Shown here: positions 32,886 through 41,881 of the stretch, in pieces | How positions within the stretch are numbered: position 1 is the stretch's first letter | Layout: the number at the start of each line of letters is the position of its first letter | Source: Armatimonadota bacterium | Lineage (GTDB): Bacteria > Armatimonadota > Fimbriimonadia > Fimbriimonadales > Fimbriimonadaceae | Assembly: GCA_016789105.1 (NCBI GenBank) | Contig: JAEURN010000006.1 | Coordinates: forward strand, 310,001 to 374,000 | Length of the DNA: 64,000 nt | Direction of reading: 5' to 3' | The notes under the pieces: generated by a model | What the model was told of the DNA's origin: nothing | The model's input: only the letters and a program-made list of their open reading frames with translations | The model's database searches: none | Program-made: the position numbers and the translations under genes

Positions 32886-32944
32886 AGGAATCCCCCTGGC
32901 ACAATTCGGGCCTAGGTTGGTTGACTTTATCACAAAACCCGCCC

Positions 32945-32962
32945 AACTGTCTCTAAACAGTT
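32945..32962 (-). promoter_or_regulatory. Operator-like palindrome upstream of prepilin gene 1
   Basis: AACTGT (32945-32950) and ACAGTT (32957-32962) form a perfect inverted repeat with a 6-nt spacer, 60 nt upstream of the prepilin ATG. It could be a regulator site; I cannot place a confident promoter beside it. Confidence 0.35.
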
Positions 32963-33023
32963 CGGATTTGACTCAAATGCTGGCGTCATCCCCGGCATGG
33001 TTCACCGGGGAATTTGCTCCTCG

Positions 33024-34214
33024 TCATTCGAACGGATAGGGCGGCAGCATATTGGCGATCGGCTTGTCCGACCGGTATCCCAGCGCATATTCCGCCTGGA
33101 CGAGCGTGTGGATCTCGTGGGTGCCTTCGTAGATCATGGCCCCTCGCGAGTTGCGGAAGTACCGCTCAACCGGGAATTCGTCGCTAAATCCGTATGCCCC
33201 GTGAACCTCAATGGCCTTGTTCGCCGCATCAAAAGCCGCTTCGCAGTTCACCCATTTGGCCATGCTGACTTCCCGGGTGTGGCGTTGGCCGGTGTTCTTC
33301 ATCCAGCCGACCTGATAGTAGAGCAAGCGCCCGATGTCGCGTCCCCGGGCCATGCTGGCAATGAGCTGCTGGACGAGTTGTTTCTTGCCGATCACCTCTT
33401 CGCCGACTTTACGCTCATTGGCGTACTTGACGCAGGCTTCCAGCGAAGCGGTGATGATGCCGACGGCACCGGCCGCGACGGTATACCGTCCGTGATCCAG
33501 CGCCGACATGGCAACTTTGAACCCGTCACCTTCGGCTCCGATCATGTCGGATGCCGGAACCCGCACATTTTCAAAGAAGATTTCTCCTGTGTTGCCGGCC
33601 CGCACTCCGAGCTTGCCTTTCAGTGGCCGGCTACTGAACCCCGCGGCTTCCCGGGGGATGATAAATGCCGCATAGGGCGCTTTGGCTTCGGTTTCGGCCA
33701 GCTTTGTGATCACCAAGAAGTGGGTGGCATAGTCGGCAAGGCTGATCCAGGTTTTTGAACCGTTGATCACGTAGTGGTCCCCATCCATGCGCGCCGTTGT
33801 TTTGATGTTCACGGCGTCGGAACCGGCATTGGGTTCCGTCAGCCCGAACGCCCCAAGGTGCTCGCCCGAGGCCAGCTTGGGAAGCCAACGCTGCTTTTGT
33901 TCTTCGGTGCCCCATTGCATCAACGTCATGCAGTGGAGCCCGCTGTGGACGCTCATTGCGACGCGGGCCGAGGTGTCGGCCTTTTCTAACTCCTCGCACA
34001 CGATCCCAAGGGAAATGTAATCGGTGTCGGTCCCCCCGTATTTTGCCGGGATGGAGATCCCTAACAAACCGGCCTCGCCCATTTTCTTAAGTGTCTCAGG
34101 ATTGGAAGTGTGGGCTCGGTCGAGTTCGCGAACCGTCGGGAGGATATGTTGTTCGGCAAATTTCGAAGCCGATTCCCGAATCAATTCGTGCTCTTGCGTC
34201 AGGGCAAAGTCCAT
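33024..34214 (-). CDS. Acyl-CoA dehydrogenase
   Basis: 396 residues from ATG 34214 (MDFALTQEHEL); further in-frame sequence upstream is not protein-like. A standard-length acyl-CoA dehydrogenase: LGISIPAKYGGTD, GLTEPNAGSDA, SKTWISLADYAT and the catalytic Glu in MIYEGTHEIHTL. The C-terminal arrangement resembles short-chain and glutaryl-CoA enzymes. Separate from the longer enzyme at 23.7-25.3 kb. A hairpin (32990-33010) follows the stop but lacks a T-run. Confidence 0.93.
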   Translation of the reverse strand: MDFALTQEHELIRESASKFAEQHILPTVRELDRAHTSNPETLKKMGEAGLLGISIPAKYGGTDTDYISLGIVCEELEKADTSARVAMSVHSGLHCMTLMQWGTEEQKQRWLPKLASGEHLGAFGLTEPNAGSDAVNIKTTARMDGDHYVINGSKTWISLADYATHFLVITKLAETEAKAPYAAFIIPREAAGFSSRPLKGKLGVRAGNTGEIFFENVRVPASDMIGAEGDGFKVAMSALDHGRYTVAAGAVGIITASLEACVKYANERKVGEEVIGKKQLVQQLIASMARGRDIGRLLYYQVGWMKNTGQRHTREVSMAKWVNCEAAFDAANKAIEVHGAYGFSDEFPVERYFRNSRGAMIYEGTHEIHTLVQAEYALGYRSDKPIANMLPPYPFE

Positions 34215-34353
34215 GGTTTGGAGTGTACGGGCTTTGGGGAACCGTCCCATGGACACCCCATTTGGCATAACTCCCGTTCGACCCAGGGCATATCTCAACC
34301 GAGGTTGTTTCCGCCGGCAATGAAATTTCGGCACTCCCCGCATTCGGATTAAG

Positions 34354-34359
34354 TAAAGT
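34354..34359 (+). promoter_or_regulatory. -10 box of the BNR-repeat gene (leaderless arrangement)
   Basis: TAAAGT (34354-34359) lies 7 nt before ATG 34367, the same distance as TATGAT before the S9 peptidase start. A -35 box is not clear. No ribosome site precedes the ATG, which fits a leaderless mRNA. Confidence 0.5.
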
Positions 34360-34366
34360 CACCGGT

Positions 34367-36925
34367 ATGGTTCTCACCCGAGCTCGCCAGGCCCTGTTCT
34401 TGGCCCTGGCTTTATCTGCTTCGGCCGCATTGGCGCAAACCGATCTGTGGGCCCCCCAGTTGCAGGCCCTCAAACCCCGCAACATTGGCCCGACATCGAT
34501 GGGGGGGCGCACGGTCAACCTCGCCGTGTACGAAAAAGACCCCAGGATCTTCTACGTGGCAACGGCCGGGGGAGGGCTCTGGAAAACCACCAGTGCCGGC
34601 ACGACGTTCAAGCCGGTTTTCCAATATGAAAGCTCGGTCGCCCTGGGCGCAGTCACGGTGGATCAAGAAGACCCGAACACCGTGTATGTCGGTACCGGGG
34701 AAGAGAACAGCCGGAACTCCACCAGTTGGGGCGACGGCGTCTACCGATCCAAAGATGGTGGGCTGACTTGGCAGCACCTTGGCCTTGCCAAGACCCGCCA
34801 AATCTCGTCGATCCGCATCAACCCAAAAAGCAAAGACATCCTCTACGTCGGCGCACTCGGCGATCTCTGGGGGCCGAGCGAAGACCGCGGGGTTTACAAA
34901 TCTACGGACGGCGGCAAGAGCTGGAACAAAGTGCTTGCCGGCGCCAACAACATGACGGGATGCATCGAGCTGCTGATGGATCCGCGGAACCCCGATGTCC
35001 TTATTGCCGCCATGTGGGAAAAATCACGGACCGCCTACAGTTTTTCCAGCGGCGGGCCGGGGAGCGGCCTCTTCAAATCAACCGATGGGGGGAAGACCTG
35101 GAAAAAAATCACCAAGGGCTTGCCTGCCAGCACAACGGGTCGGATCGGCATCTCCAGGTTTGCCGCAAAACCAGATGTCTTGATCGCTTCTGTTGAAAGC
35201 CAAGACGACCGCGGGATCTACAAGTCCACTGACAACGGGGAAAGCTGGACCTTCCTCAACAACCTCAACCCGCGACCGTTCTATTTCAGCACCCCGATGA
35301 TCGACCCGGTCGACGAAAACCGGATCTACCTTCCGGCTGTGAACTTCCACTACTCCGACGACGGCGGAAAAACGTGGAAAGTGATGCAATCGGACATCCA
35401 CGTCGATTACCACACAATCTGGGTCAACCCGAAAGACAACAATACGATCTTAGTCGGTGAAGACGGCGGCTTGGCGGTCACCCGCGACCGCGGAGAGACC
35501 TGGGAACACCTTAACAACTTGCCGATCGGCCAATTCTATGCCGTGACGGCCGATATGCGCCGCCCCTATTACGTCTACGGCGGATTGCAAGACAATGGCA
35601 CTTGGGGCGGCCCGACCCAAACCGACAAGGGCACCGTCACATTCGCCGATTGGCGGTTCATTCTGGGCGGCGACGGGTTCCACGCCCAAGTCGACCCCAG
35701 CGACTGGAGGATCCTCTATTGCGAAAGCCAAGGAGGGGCCATTTCGCGACAGAACCTGGAGACTGGGGAGCAGGCGTTCATTCGGCCCCGTGCCCCCCAA
35801 GGCGAAACCTACCGGTTCAACTGGTCGGCACCAATCCTGCTGAGCCCGCACAACCCCAAAACGATCTGGTTCGGGGGTAACAAGTTGTTCAAGAGCGTCA
35901 ATATGGGCGATTCGTGGATCGAAGCCAGCCCAGACCTCACCACCAACAATCCGGCCAAGATCGGTGTCAAAGCCGGCGTGAGCCCGGAAAGCACCGGGGC
36001 AGAAAACCACTGCACGATCATCACGATCGGGGAATCCCCGATGAAGCCAGGCGTCGTATGGGTCGGAACCGACGACGGCAACGTTCAACTCACCCAAGAC
36101 GACGGCAAGAACTGGGAAAAGATCACCGTGCCGGGCGTGCCGGAGTTCACCTGGGTCAGCCGCGTCATGCCCTCGCGCTATGTCCTCGGCCGGTGCTATG
36201 TCACATTCGACGGGCATCGCAACAACGACTACTCCAGCTATGTCTTCGTGACGGAAGACTTCGGCAAAACTTGGAAGAAGCTCAGTGACAGCTTGGGCGA
36301 AAACCGGGTCGCCTACACGATCGTCGAAGGACGGCAAAACTCAAACCTCCTTTTCCTCGGTACAGAAATGGGCCTGTTTGCCAGCCTGGATCGGGGTGAG
36401 AACTGGACACCGATCCATAAAGCCGTTGGATTCCCAACCGTGAGGGTCGATGACTTGCTCATCCACCCGCGCGAGCTTGACCTGATCGTCGCCACCCACG
36501 GCCGCTCGTTCTGGACAATCCCCGTCGGGGCCTTGGAACAACTGACCAAGGAAAACCTGGATAAGGACGTGTACCTTTGCAAGCCGGCCGACGCCTACAG
36601 CTTTGGCCGTGTCTTTGACGGTTGGTTTGAAGGGAACCGGATCTGGGGCAGCCCCAACACCCAACCCGGAACATCGGTCTACTACCACCTGAAAGCGGCA
36701 ACCGATCAGAAGGTGGAAGTGACCATCACGACCGTGGATGGGCAAGAACTAGCTCGACTCAGCGGGACCGGCAAGCAGGGCCTGAATGCCGTGGATTGGC
36801 AAGCTCGGGGTCGGCGTGGCGTCACGCTCGTCACCGGAGACTATTTGGTGACCCTCAAAATCGGTGATCAAGAGTACAAGACCACCCTCCGTTACGAAGA
36901 CCTTTCCAGCCGAGCCAAGGGGTAA
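34367..36925 (+). CDS. Exported sortilin-like / BNR-repeat beta-propeller protein
   Basis: 852 residues. MVLTRARQALFLALALSASAALAQ is a signal peptide. Many Asp-box (BNR) units are visible: GVYRSKDGGLTWQHLG, VYKSTDGGKSWNKV, LFKSTDGGKTWKKI, IYKSTDNGESWTFL, VTRDRGETWEHL. This is the Vps10/sortilin-type double propeller architecture, found in secreted bacterial proteins of unknown role. The C-terminal ~110 residues (SVYYHLKAATDQKVEVTITTVDG...) form a small beta domain resembling FlgD-like/CARDB-like modules. A strong terminator follows. Confidence 0.85.
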   Translation: MVLTRARQALFLALALSASAALAQTDLWAPQLQALKPRNIGPTSMGGRTVNLAVYEKDPRIFYVATAGGGLWKTTSAGTTFKPVFQYESSVALGAVTVDQEDPNTVYVGTGEENSRNSTSWGDGVYRSKDGGLTWQHLGLAKTRQISSIRINPKSKDILYVGALGDLWGPSEDRGVYKSTDGGKSWNKVLAGANNMTGCIELLMDPRNPDVLIAAMWEKSRTAYSFSSGGPGSGLFKSTDGGKTWKKITKGLPASTTGRIGISRFAAKPDVLIASVESQDDRGIYKSTDNGESWTFLNNLNPRPFYFSTPMIDPVDENRIYLPAVNFHYSDDGGKTWKVMQSDIHVDYHTIWVNPKDNNTILVGEDGGLAVTRDRGETWEHLNNLPIGQFYAVTADMRRPYYVYGGLQDNGTWGGPTQTDKGTVTFADWRFILGGDGFHAQVDPSDWRILYCESQGGAISRQNLETGEQAFIRPRAPQGETYRFNWSAPILLSPHNPKTIWFGGNKLFKSVNMGDSWIEASPDLTTNNPAKIGVKAGVSPESTGAENHCTIITIGESPMKPGVVWVGTDDGNVQLTQDDGKNWEKITVPGVPEFTWVSRVMPSRYVLGRCYVTFDGHRNNDYSSYVFVTEDFGKTWKKLSDSLGENRVAYTIVEGRQNSNLLFLGTEMGLFASLDRGENWTPIHKAVGFPTVRVDDLLIHPRELDLIVATHGRSFWTIPVGALEQLTKENLDKDVYLCKPADAYSFGRVFDGWFEGNRIWGSPNTQPGTSVYYHLKAATDQKVEVTITTVDGQELARLSGTGKQGLNAVDWQARGRRGVTLVTGDYLVTLKIGDQEYKTTLRYEDLSSRAKG

Positions 36926-36939
36926 CGCGCAAAAATTGG

Positions 36940-36980
36940 ATCGGGCCGCCGCACTAATTATGCGGCGGCCCGATTTTATT
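36940..36980. terminator. Bidirectional rho-independent terminator
   Basis: ATCGGGCCGCCGCA and TGCGGCGGCCCGAT form a perfect 14-bp stem with a 7-nt loop. TTTTATT follows on the plus strand and AAAAATT precedes it, so it can end both the BNR gene and the convergent DUF1801 gene. Confidence 0.9.
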
Positions 36981-37063
36981 CAGCATGCAAGGGAACACCG
37001 TGCTTCAGTTCTAATTTGTCATAATATTGATTATCAGAAAATAGGAATCCGCTTCCCCGGGGA

Positions 37064-37513
37064 TTACTTCCGGATGTGGGCCTCGTAATGGGCGATCCAC
37101 TTTTTCACGGGGATTTTGGCGATGAGTTGTCCGATTAGCTCAAACGGGATCTGTTCCGGCTTTTTGAATCGGATGCACGATTTGCCCATGTCCAGCTTGC
37201 GGCCCGTCTTGGCAAACTCCTCAACAAACCACGTCCGTAACTCCTCGTCGCCGGCAAAGTTCGCATAAAAGTTGATCGAGTTCTTTTGGCTCGCGACGGC
37301 CGTGTAATACAGCGGGAGTTTGGGATCGCAGTGGTATCCGGCCGGATAGAGGGATTTGGGGACGAACCAAGACGGCATGCCGTAAAGCATCCCTTCTTCA
37401 AACCCAGCCGGAAGGTTGCTGTTGATCGCCTCCCTCAGTCTTTGGACGGCGGCCCTGCGGTCGGGGGGGATCTCGGCCAAGTAGTCGTCCACGGTAGCGG
37501 CGGCACTCGTCAT
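37064..37513 (-). CDS. DUF1801 domain protein
   Basis: 149 residues. VDDYLAEIPPDRRAAVQRLREAINSNLPAGFEEGMLYGMPSWFVP is the DUF1801 core; LYYTAVASQKNSINFYANF, KLDMGKSCIRFKKPEQIPFELIGQLI follow. Family function is not known. It belongs to a different subtype from the DUF1801 protein at 19.1-19.6 kb (this one is closer to the 'DUF1801, iron-chaperone-like' pattern). The small membrane-protein gene lies 15 nt upstream on the same strand. Confidence 0.78.
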   Translation of the reverse strand: MTSAAATVDDYLAEIPPDRRAAVQRLREAINSNLPAGFEEGMLYGMPSWFVPKSLYPAGYHCDPKLPLYYTAVASQKNSINFYANFAGDEELRTWFVEEFAKTGRKLDMGKSCIRFKKPEQIPFELIGQLIAKIPVKKWIAHYEAHIRK

Positions 37514-37528
37514 GCCCCCATTATGAAT

Positions 37529-37759
37529 CTAGCCGGCTTGACGGGAATGCTCGGCGAACAGGATTTCGTCCAAACGCGCGGCGGCGGCATCGCAAGCCTG
37601 AATGATGCGTTCGGGATCCAAAGCGATTTTTGCCTTGTGGCGGCGGGTCAGGAACCAAGCAGCGGCCCCCAGACCAATGGCGAGTCCGGCCGCCCCCATC
37701 ACCCAAGTAGTCGGTGCGGCGGTATTGGTGCCCTTATCGGCGATAGATCGTTTGGACAT
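37529..37759 (-). CDS. Small membrane protein of unknown function
   Basis: 76 residues. One transmembrane helix (WVMGAAGLAIGLGAAAWFL) is followed by TRRHKAKIALDPERIIQACDAAAARLDEILF, a basic turn and an amphipathic helix, resembling small YtxH-like membrane proteins, though not convincingly. Probably the first gene of a pair with the DUF1801 gene. The start ATG is at 37759. Confidence 0.55.
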   Translation of the reverse strand: MSKRSIADKGTNTAAPTTWVMGAAGLAIGLGAAAWFLTRRHKAKIALDPERIIQACDAAAARLDEILFAEHSRQAG

Positions 37760-37907
37760 TGTTTGGACTCCTATCAGTTCTTTCGACTCGCAATATTTAT
37801 TCTTGGTTTGTTAAGAACAGAGTTTCAGGTCGAAATACCGGGTTTTCCACCGACATGCCTGCGCCCGGCGGGGCTAGTTCCCAGGCGGTATCCTGTCCCC
37901 TTCCCCC

Positions 37908-39233
37908 ATGCTCGACAACCTGACCCGCCGGCTCGGAAGCATCTTTTCTGGCATCCGCAAAAAGGGGCGCCTGACCGAAGACGATGTCAAAGAGGTGATG
38001 CGGGAGATCCGGGTCGCCCTTTTGGAGGCCGACGTGAATTTCCAAGTCGCCAAGGAGTTTATGGCCCGGGTCAAGGAAAAGGCCGTTGGCGAAGAGGTGT
38101 TCGGGAGCCTGACGGCGGATCAGACCATTGTCAAAATCGTCCGGGACGAACTGGTCGGGTTGCTCGGGCCGGAAGAAACTCCGATGAACTGGGGGTCTTC
38201 CCCACCCGCTGTCATTTTGATGTGTGGACTGCAAGGGAGCGGGAAAACAACCACAACCGCCAAGTTGGCCGTTTGGATGAAGGCGCGCGGCAAGAAGCCG
38301 CTCCTTGCGGCATGCGACCTGCAGCGCCCGGCCGCAATCAAACAACTCCAGGTTTTGGGCGAGCAGGTCGATTGTCCGGTATTCGCAGGGGAGCCCGGAG
38401 GCGACCCCGTGCAAGTCGCCAAAGACGCCCTGGCCCGGGCCAAGCACCTGTTCTGCGATGTCCTGATTTTGGACACCGCCGGACGCCTGGCCATCGACGA
38501 AGCATTAATGCAGGAGTTGGCCCAGGTAAAGAAGGCCGTTCCGCCCAACGAGGTTTTCCTCGTCGTGGATTCTACAACCGGCCAAGAGGCGGTGAATGTC
38601 GCCCAAGCGTTCCACGAACGGCTCGGGGTCACCGGGGCCATCTTTACCAAGATGGATGGCGACGCCCGGGGCGGGGCCGTCCTCAGCGTGCGCGAGGCGA
38701 CCGGGGTTCCCGTGCGATTCCTTGGGGTTGGTGAGCAAACCGAGGCCCTCGACGCCTTCCAAGCCGTCCGCATGGCCGAGCGGATCATCGGCATGGGCGA
38801 CGTCATGGGCATCATCGAAAAGGCTGAACAGGCCTTTGCCAACGAAGACGTCGAAGCGCTGGAATCCCGGATGCGCACCGGCAAACTGGACTTCCATGAC
38901 TTCTTAGACCAAATGCGGATGGTCCGCAAGATGGGCCCGATCAAGAACGTCATGAAAATGATCCCTGGCGTGGCCAGCCAGATCCCGGAAGAGGCGCTAG
39001 ATTCGATCGACGATCGGCAGGTCGACCGGCTGGAAGCCATCGTGCTCAGCATGACGCCAAAAGAACGGTCTAATCCGGACATCCTAAACGGTTCCCGGCG
39101 CAAGCGGATCGCCCTTGGTTCGGGGACCTCGGTGCAAGAGGTCAACAAACTGGTCGAACAACTCTATGGGATGCGCCGGGGCATGAAAGAAATGGCGAAA
39201 ATGCAAAAGCAGTTCAAAAAATTCCGCCGCTGA
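37908..39233 (+). CDS. ffh: Signal recognition particle protein Ffh
   Basis: 441 residues. SRP54-type GTPase that targets nascent membrane proteins to the Sec translocon. N domain from MLDNLTRRLGSIFSGIRKKGRLTEDDV; G domain with GLQGSGKTTTTAKLA, LLAACDLQRPAAIKQL, DTAGRLAIDEAL and TKMDGDARGGA; M domain, Met rich, with RMRTGKLDFHDFLDQMRMVRKMGPIKNVMKMIPG. Ends with MKEMAKMQKQFKKFRR. It precedes the rpsP operon by 151 nt, which holds a promoter. Confidence 0.97.
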   Translation: MLDNLTRRLGSIFSGIRKKGRLTEDDVKEVMREIRVALLEADVNFQVAKEFMARVKEKAVGEEVFGSLTADQTIVKIVRDELVGLLGPEETPMNWGSSPPAVILMCGLQGSGKTTTTAKLAVWMKARGKKPLLAACDLQRPAAIKQLQVLGEQVDCPVFAGEPGGDPVQVAKDALARAKHLFCDVLILDTAGRLAIDEALMQELAQVKKAVPPNEVFLVVDSTTGQEAVNVAQAFHERLGVTGAIFTKMDGDARGGAVLSVREATGVPVRFLGVGEQTEALDAFQAVRMAERIIGMGDVMGIIEKAEQAFANEDVEALESRMRTGKLDFHDFLDQMRMVRKMGPIKNVMKMIPGVASQIPEEALDSIDDRQVDRLEAIVLSMTPKERSNPDILNGSRRKRIALGSGTSVQEVNKLVEQLYGMRRGMKEMAKMQKQFKKFRR

Positions 39234-39277
39234 GTCCGCTCAATCCCGGGCCATTGGCCCAATTGCCGCCCCAGTCC

Positions 39278-39306
39278 CTCACCATGGCAAAGGCTCGGGC
39301 TATAAT
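39278..39306 (+). promoter_or_regulatory. Promoter of the rpsP operon
   Basis: CTCACC (39278-39283), a 17-nt spacer and a perfect TATAAT (39301-39306) precede the GTG start of rpsP (39385) by 78 nt. The -35 is weak (3 of 6). Confidence 0.55.
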
Positions 39307-39384
39307 TGCTAGTCCGCGTCCGTTCACGTGCGCAAACCCCCGCTGCCGGTACCGGCGGCACCCCAAAAGGAATTCCAAACAACC

Positions 39385-39855
39385 GTGGTCAAAATCCGTC
39401 TGAAGAGAATGGGCAACAAGCACCGGCCGTTTTATCGGATCGTCGTTGCAAAAAGCGCCAGCGCACGAGATAGCGCGGCGATCGAATACCTGGGTTCATA
39501 CAACCCGATCAGCAAGCCCTCCACCGTCGAAATCAAGGGCGACCGCGCGTTGCATTGGTTGCTCGAAGGCGCCCAGCCAACCGAAACCGTTGCAATCCTG
39601 CTGAAGCGTCAAGGCATTCTCGACGAATTCTTTGCCCAGCGCCCCGCCGCCAAAAAGAAGTACGGCTTCTTGGATAAACGCACGCGGGCTATGACTGTCG
39701 AATCTGCCGTCAGCCAAGTCGCCGCCGCGCCGGCGGAAGAAGCCCCGGCGGCTGAAACCAAGGAAGAACCGGTCGCTGCAGCCCCGGCCGAAGAAACCAC
39801 CGAGTCCATTGCTGTCGAACCGGCCGCCGAAGAACCCGCAGGGGAAACCGAATAA
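39385..39855 (+). CDS. rpsP: 30S ribosomal protein S16 with acidic Ala/Glu-rich tail
   Basis: 156 residues from GTG 39385 (VKIRLKRMGNKHRPFYRIVVAKS). The S16 core ends about residue 92 with KKYGFLDKRTRAM. After that an Ala/Pro/Glu tail (VAAAPAEEAPAAETKEEPV...) of roughly 60 residues is present, longer than the usual S16 (80-90 residues). An upstream AAAGGA is 13 nt from the GTG. Its stop overlaps the khpA ATG by one base. First gene of the rpsP-khpA-rimM-obgE operon. Confidence 0.93.
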   Translation: MVKIRLKRMGNKHRPFYRIVVAKSASARDSAAIEYLGSYNPISKPSTVEIKGDRALHWLLEGAQPTETVAILLKRQGILDEFFAQRPAAKKKYGFLDKRTRAMTVESAVSQVAAAPAEEAPAAETKEEPVAAAPAEETTESIAVEPAAEEPAGETE

Positions 39856-40100
39856 TGGAAACCGTTGTCGCCTTTGTCGAAGAAGCGGTCAAGCAATTGG
39901 TCAACGAGCCCGGCCAAGTCAAAGTCGAAACCGTGGCGGATCGCCATGGCAAGATCATCAAAGTCACCGTCGCCCCGGGAGACGTGGGACGGGTCATCGG
40001 CAAAGATGGAAGGGTGATCACTAACCTCCGGACGATGTCCAATGCCGTGGCCGCAAAAGCCCGGGTCAAGGCCGTCGTCAAAGTCCAGTCGGAAGACTAA
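39855..40100 (+). CDS. khpA: KH-domain RNA-binding protein KhpA
   Basis: 81 residues. A single KH domain, with the GXXG loop in VGRVIGKDGRVITNLRTM, preceded by KIIKVTVAPGD. KhpA binds RNA and often lies between rpsP and rimM, as here. Starts on the stop of rpsP with one base overlap. Confidence 0.92.
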   Translation: METVVAFVEEAVKQLVNEPGQVKVETVADRHGKIIKVTVAPGDVGRVIGKDGRVITNLRTMSNAVAAKARVKAVVKVQSED

Positions 40101-40109
40101 ACGAATTCA

Positions 40110-40613
40110 ATGCCGGGCCGGCGAACCCGTCCATCGCACGTTACGATCGGAAGGGTTGTCGGCCCGCATGGCATTCTGGGAGGGTTGAAAATCGTCCCGG
40201 CAACCGACTTCCTCGAGCGGTTTGAACCTGGACGCACGATCTACCTGAATGGGCAGCCGGTCACCATCAAAAGGTTGGGATTCCACAAGACACAAGTGAG
40301 AATTGAAACCAACGAAATCCGCGACCGCAACCGGGCTGAAGAATTGAAATGGGCGGAAGTCACCGTGCCAAGCGACGAAATGCCCGACTTGGAGGAAGAT
40401 GAATTCTATACAGCCGACCTCATCGGCCTCGAAGTGATGGATGGATGCGGAAACAAACTTGGAAAGGTTGACAGCGTGTTTGCCAGCCCCGCCCACGATA
40501 TCCTGGTTGTTGGAAAGGCGATGGTGCCAGCCGTGAAAGAATTTGTCAAGGAGATCGATTTTGACCGCAAAGTCGTGGTGATCGCCCCCATTGCGGGGAT
40601 GTTTGAGGATTAG
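40110..40613 (+). CDS. rimM: Ribosome maturation factor RimM
   Basis: 167 residues. N-terminal beta domain (TIGRVVGPHGILGGLKIVPATDF) followed by a PRC-barrel (EFYTADLIGLEVMDGCGNKLGKVDSVF, AHDILVVG). RimM binds S19 and helps 30S maturation. trmD and rplS, which usually follow, are missing; obgE is next instead, 2 nt after the stop. Confidence 0.94.
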   Translation: MPGRRTRPSHVTIGRVVGPHGILGGLKIVPATDFLERFEPGRTIYLNGQPVTIKRLGFHKTQVRIETNEIRDRNRAEELKWAEVTVPSDEMPDLEEDEFYTADLIGLEVMDGCGNKLGKVDSVFASPAHDILVVGKAMVPAVKEFVKEIDFDRKVVVIAPIAGMFED

Positions 40614-40615
40614 AC

Positions 40616-41881
40616 GTGCAATTCATTGATGAAGCTGAAGTCCGGTTCATGTCTGGACGCGGGGGCGACGGCGCCGCGACATTCCACCGGGAAAAGCACG
40701 TCCCGAGGGGCGGGCCGAACGGGGCCAATGGGGGCCGAGGCGGTGATATCGTCTTATTGGCAGACCGCAATAAGCGCACGCTCTACGACTTCAAACTCCG
40801 CGACAACTACAAAGCCAACGACGGTGAGCGCGCCCACGGCAACCAAACCGGCAAAGACGCCAAGGATGTCGTGATCCGCGTCCCCGTTGGCACGGTTGTC
40901 ACCGATGCTGAAGATGGCGAGACTGTTGTCGACCTCTCGGTTGAGGGGATGAAGTACGTCGTTTGCCGGGGAGGGCGCGGCGGGATGGGCAACCTCTACT
41001 ACACAAACAGCGTCCGCCAAGCCCCGACGTTTGCCCAGCGCGGCGCCCCCGGTGAAGTACTGGAGGCCAAGCTTGAACTCAAACTCATCGCGGATGTCGG
41101 ACTCATCGGGCTTCCCAACGCAGGGAAATCCACTTTGTTAAGTGTCCTCAGCGCAGCCAAACCCAAAATTGCCGACTACCCGTTCACGACCCTTGCCCCA
41201 AACCTTGGGGTCGTTACCGTCGGCGACCATTCGTTCGTCATCGCCGACCTCCCGGGACTCATTGAAGGGGCAAGCGAGGGAGTTGGCCTGGGGCACCAAT
41301 TTTTGCGGCACGCCGAAAGGAACAAGGTCTTACTGCACGTGGTCGATGCCTACCCGCCCGACGACAGCGACCCGGTCGGAAATTTCCAGTTGATCGAAGA
41401 AGAGCTCCGACGATACAGTGAAGAGCTGAGCGCCCGCCCCCGGATCATTGCCTTGAACAAATCCGATCTGGGTATCCCCGAAGCTGAAGAGGAGATCGTT
41501 GCCAGACTTCAGGAAACCGGGTTCCCGGTCTTCATCATCTCTGCCGCCACAAACAAGGGGCTGGATCCGCTCAAGTGGGCGCTATGGAAGGAGATCGAAG
41601 TCAGTTCGCAAGAAGAGGCCGTGCCGATCTTGATCCCAACCTATCGCAATGAATCCGACTCAGCATGGGATATCGAGGCCGTCCACGACGGGTACCGGGT
41701 ATCCGGTAAAAGGATCGAACGTTTGGTCGAGATGACAAACCTCGGCAACCGTGACGCCATCCACTACCTTTACCGTAAGCTGAAGCGGATCGGCGTGATC
41801 GAAAAATTGGAAGAACTGGGGGCCGGCCCGGGCGACAATGTGTACATAGGAGAATTCGAGTTCCAATATGAAGAGTGGTGA
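40616..41881 (+). CDS. obgE: Obg GTPase
   Basis: 421 residues from GTG 40616. Glycine-rich Obg domain (VRFMSGRGGDGAATFHREKHVPRGGPNGANGGRGGD). G domain motifs: GLPNAGKSTLLSVLS, TTLAPNLG, DLPGLIEGA, NKSD. C-terminal OCT domain from about residue 340. Obg acts in 50S assembly and stress. The ATG of nadD lies 14 nt before its stop codon. Confidence 0.96.
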   Translation: MQFIDEAEVRFMSGRGGDGAATFHREKHVPRGGPNGANGGRGGDIVLLADRNKRTLYDFKLRDNYKANDGERAHGNQTGKDAKDVVIRVPVGTVVTDAEDGETVVDLSVEGMKYVVCRGGRGGMGNLYYTNSVRQAPTFAQRGAPGEVLEAKLELKLIADVGLIGLPNAGKSTLLSVLSAAKPKIADYPFTTLAPNLGVVTVGDHSFVIADLPGLIEGASEGVGLGHQFLRHAERNKVLLHVVDAYPPDDSDPVGNFQLIEEELRRYSEELSARPRIIALNKSDLGIPEAEEEIVARLQETGFPVFIISAATNKGLDPLKWALWKEIEVSSQEEAVPILIPTYRNESDSAWDIEAVHDGYRVSGKRIERLVEMTNLGNRDAIHYLYRKLKRIGVIEKLEELGAGPGDNVYIGEFEFQYEEW

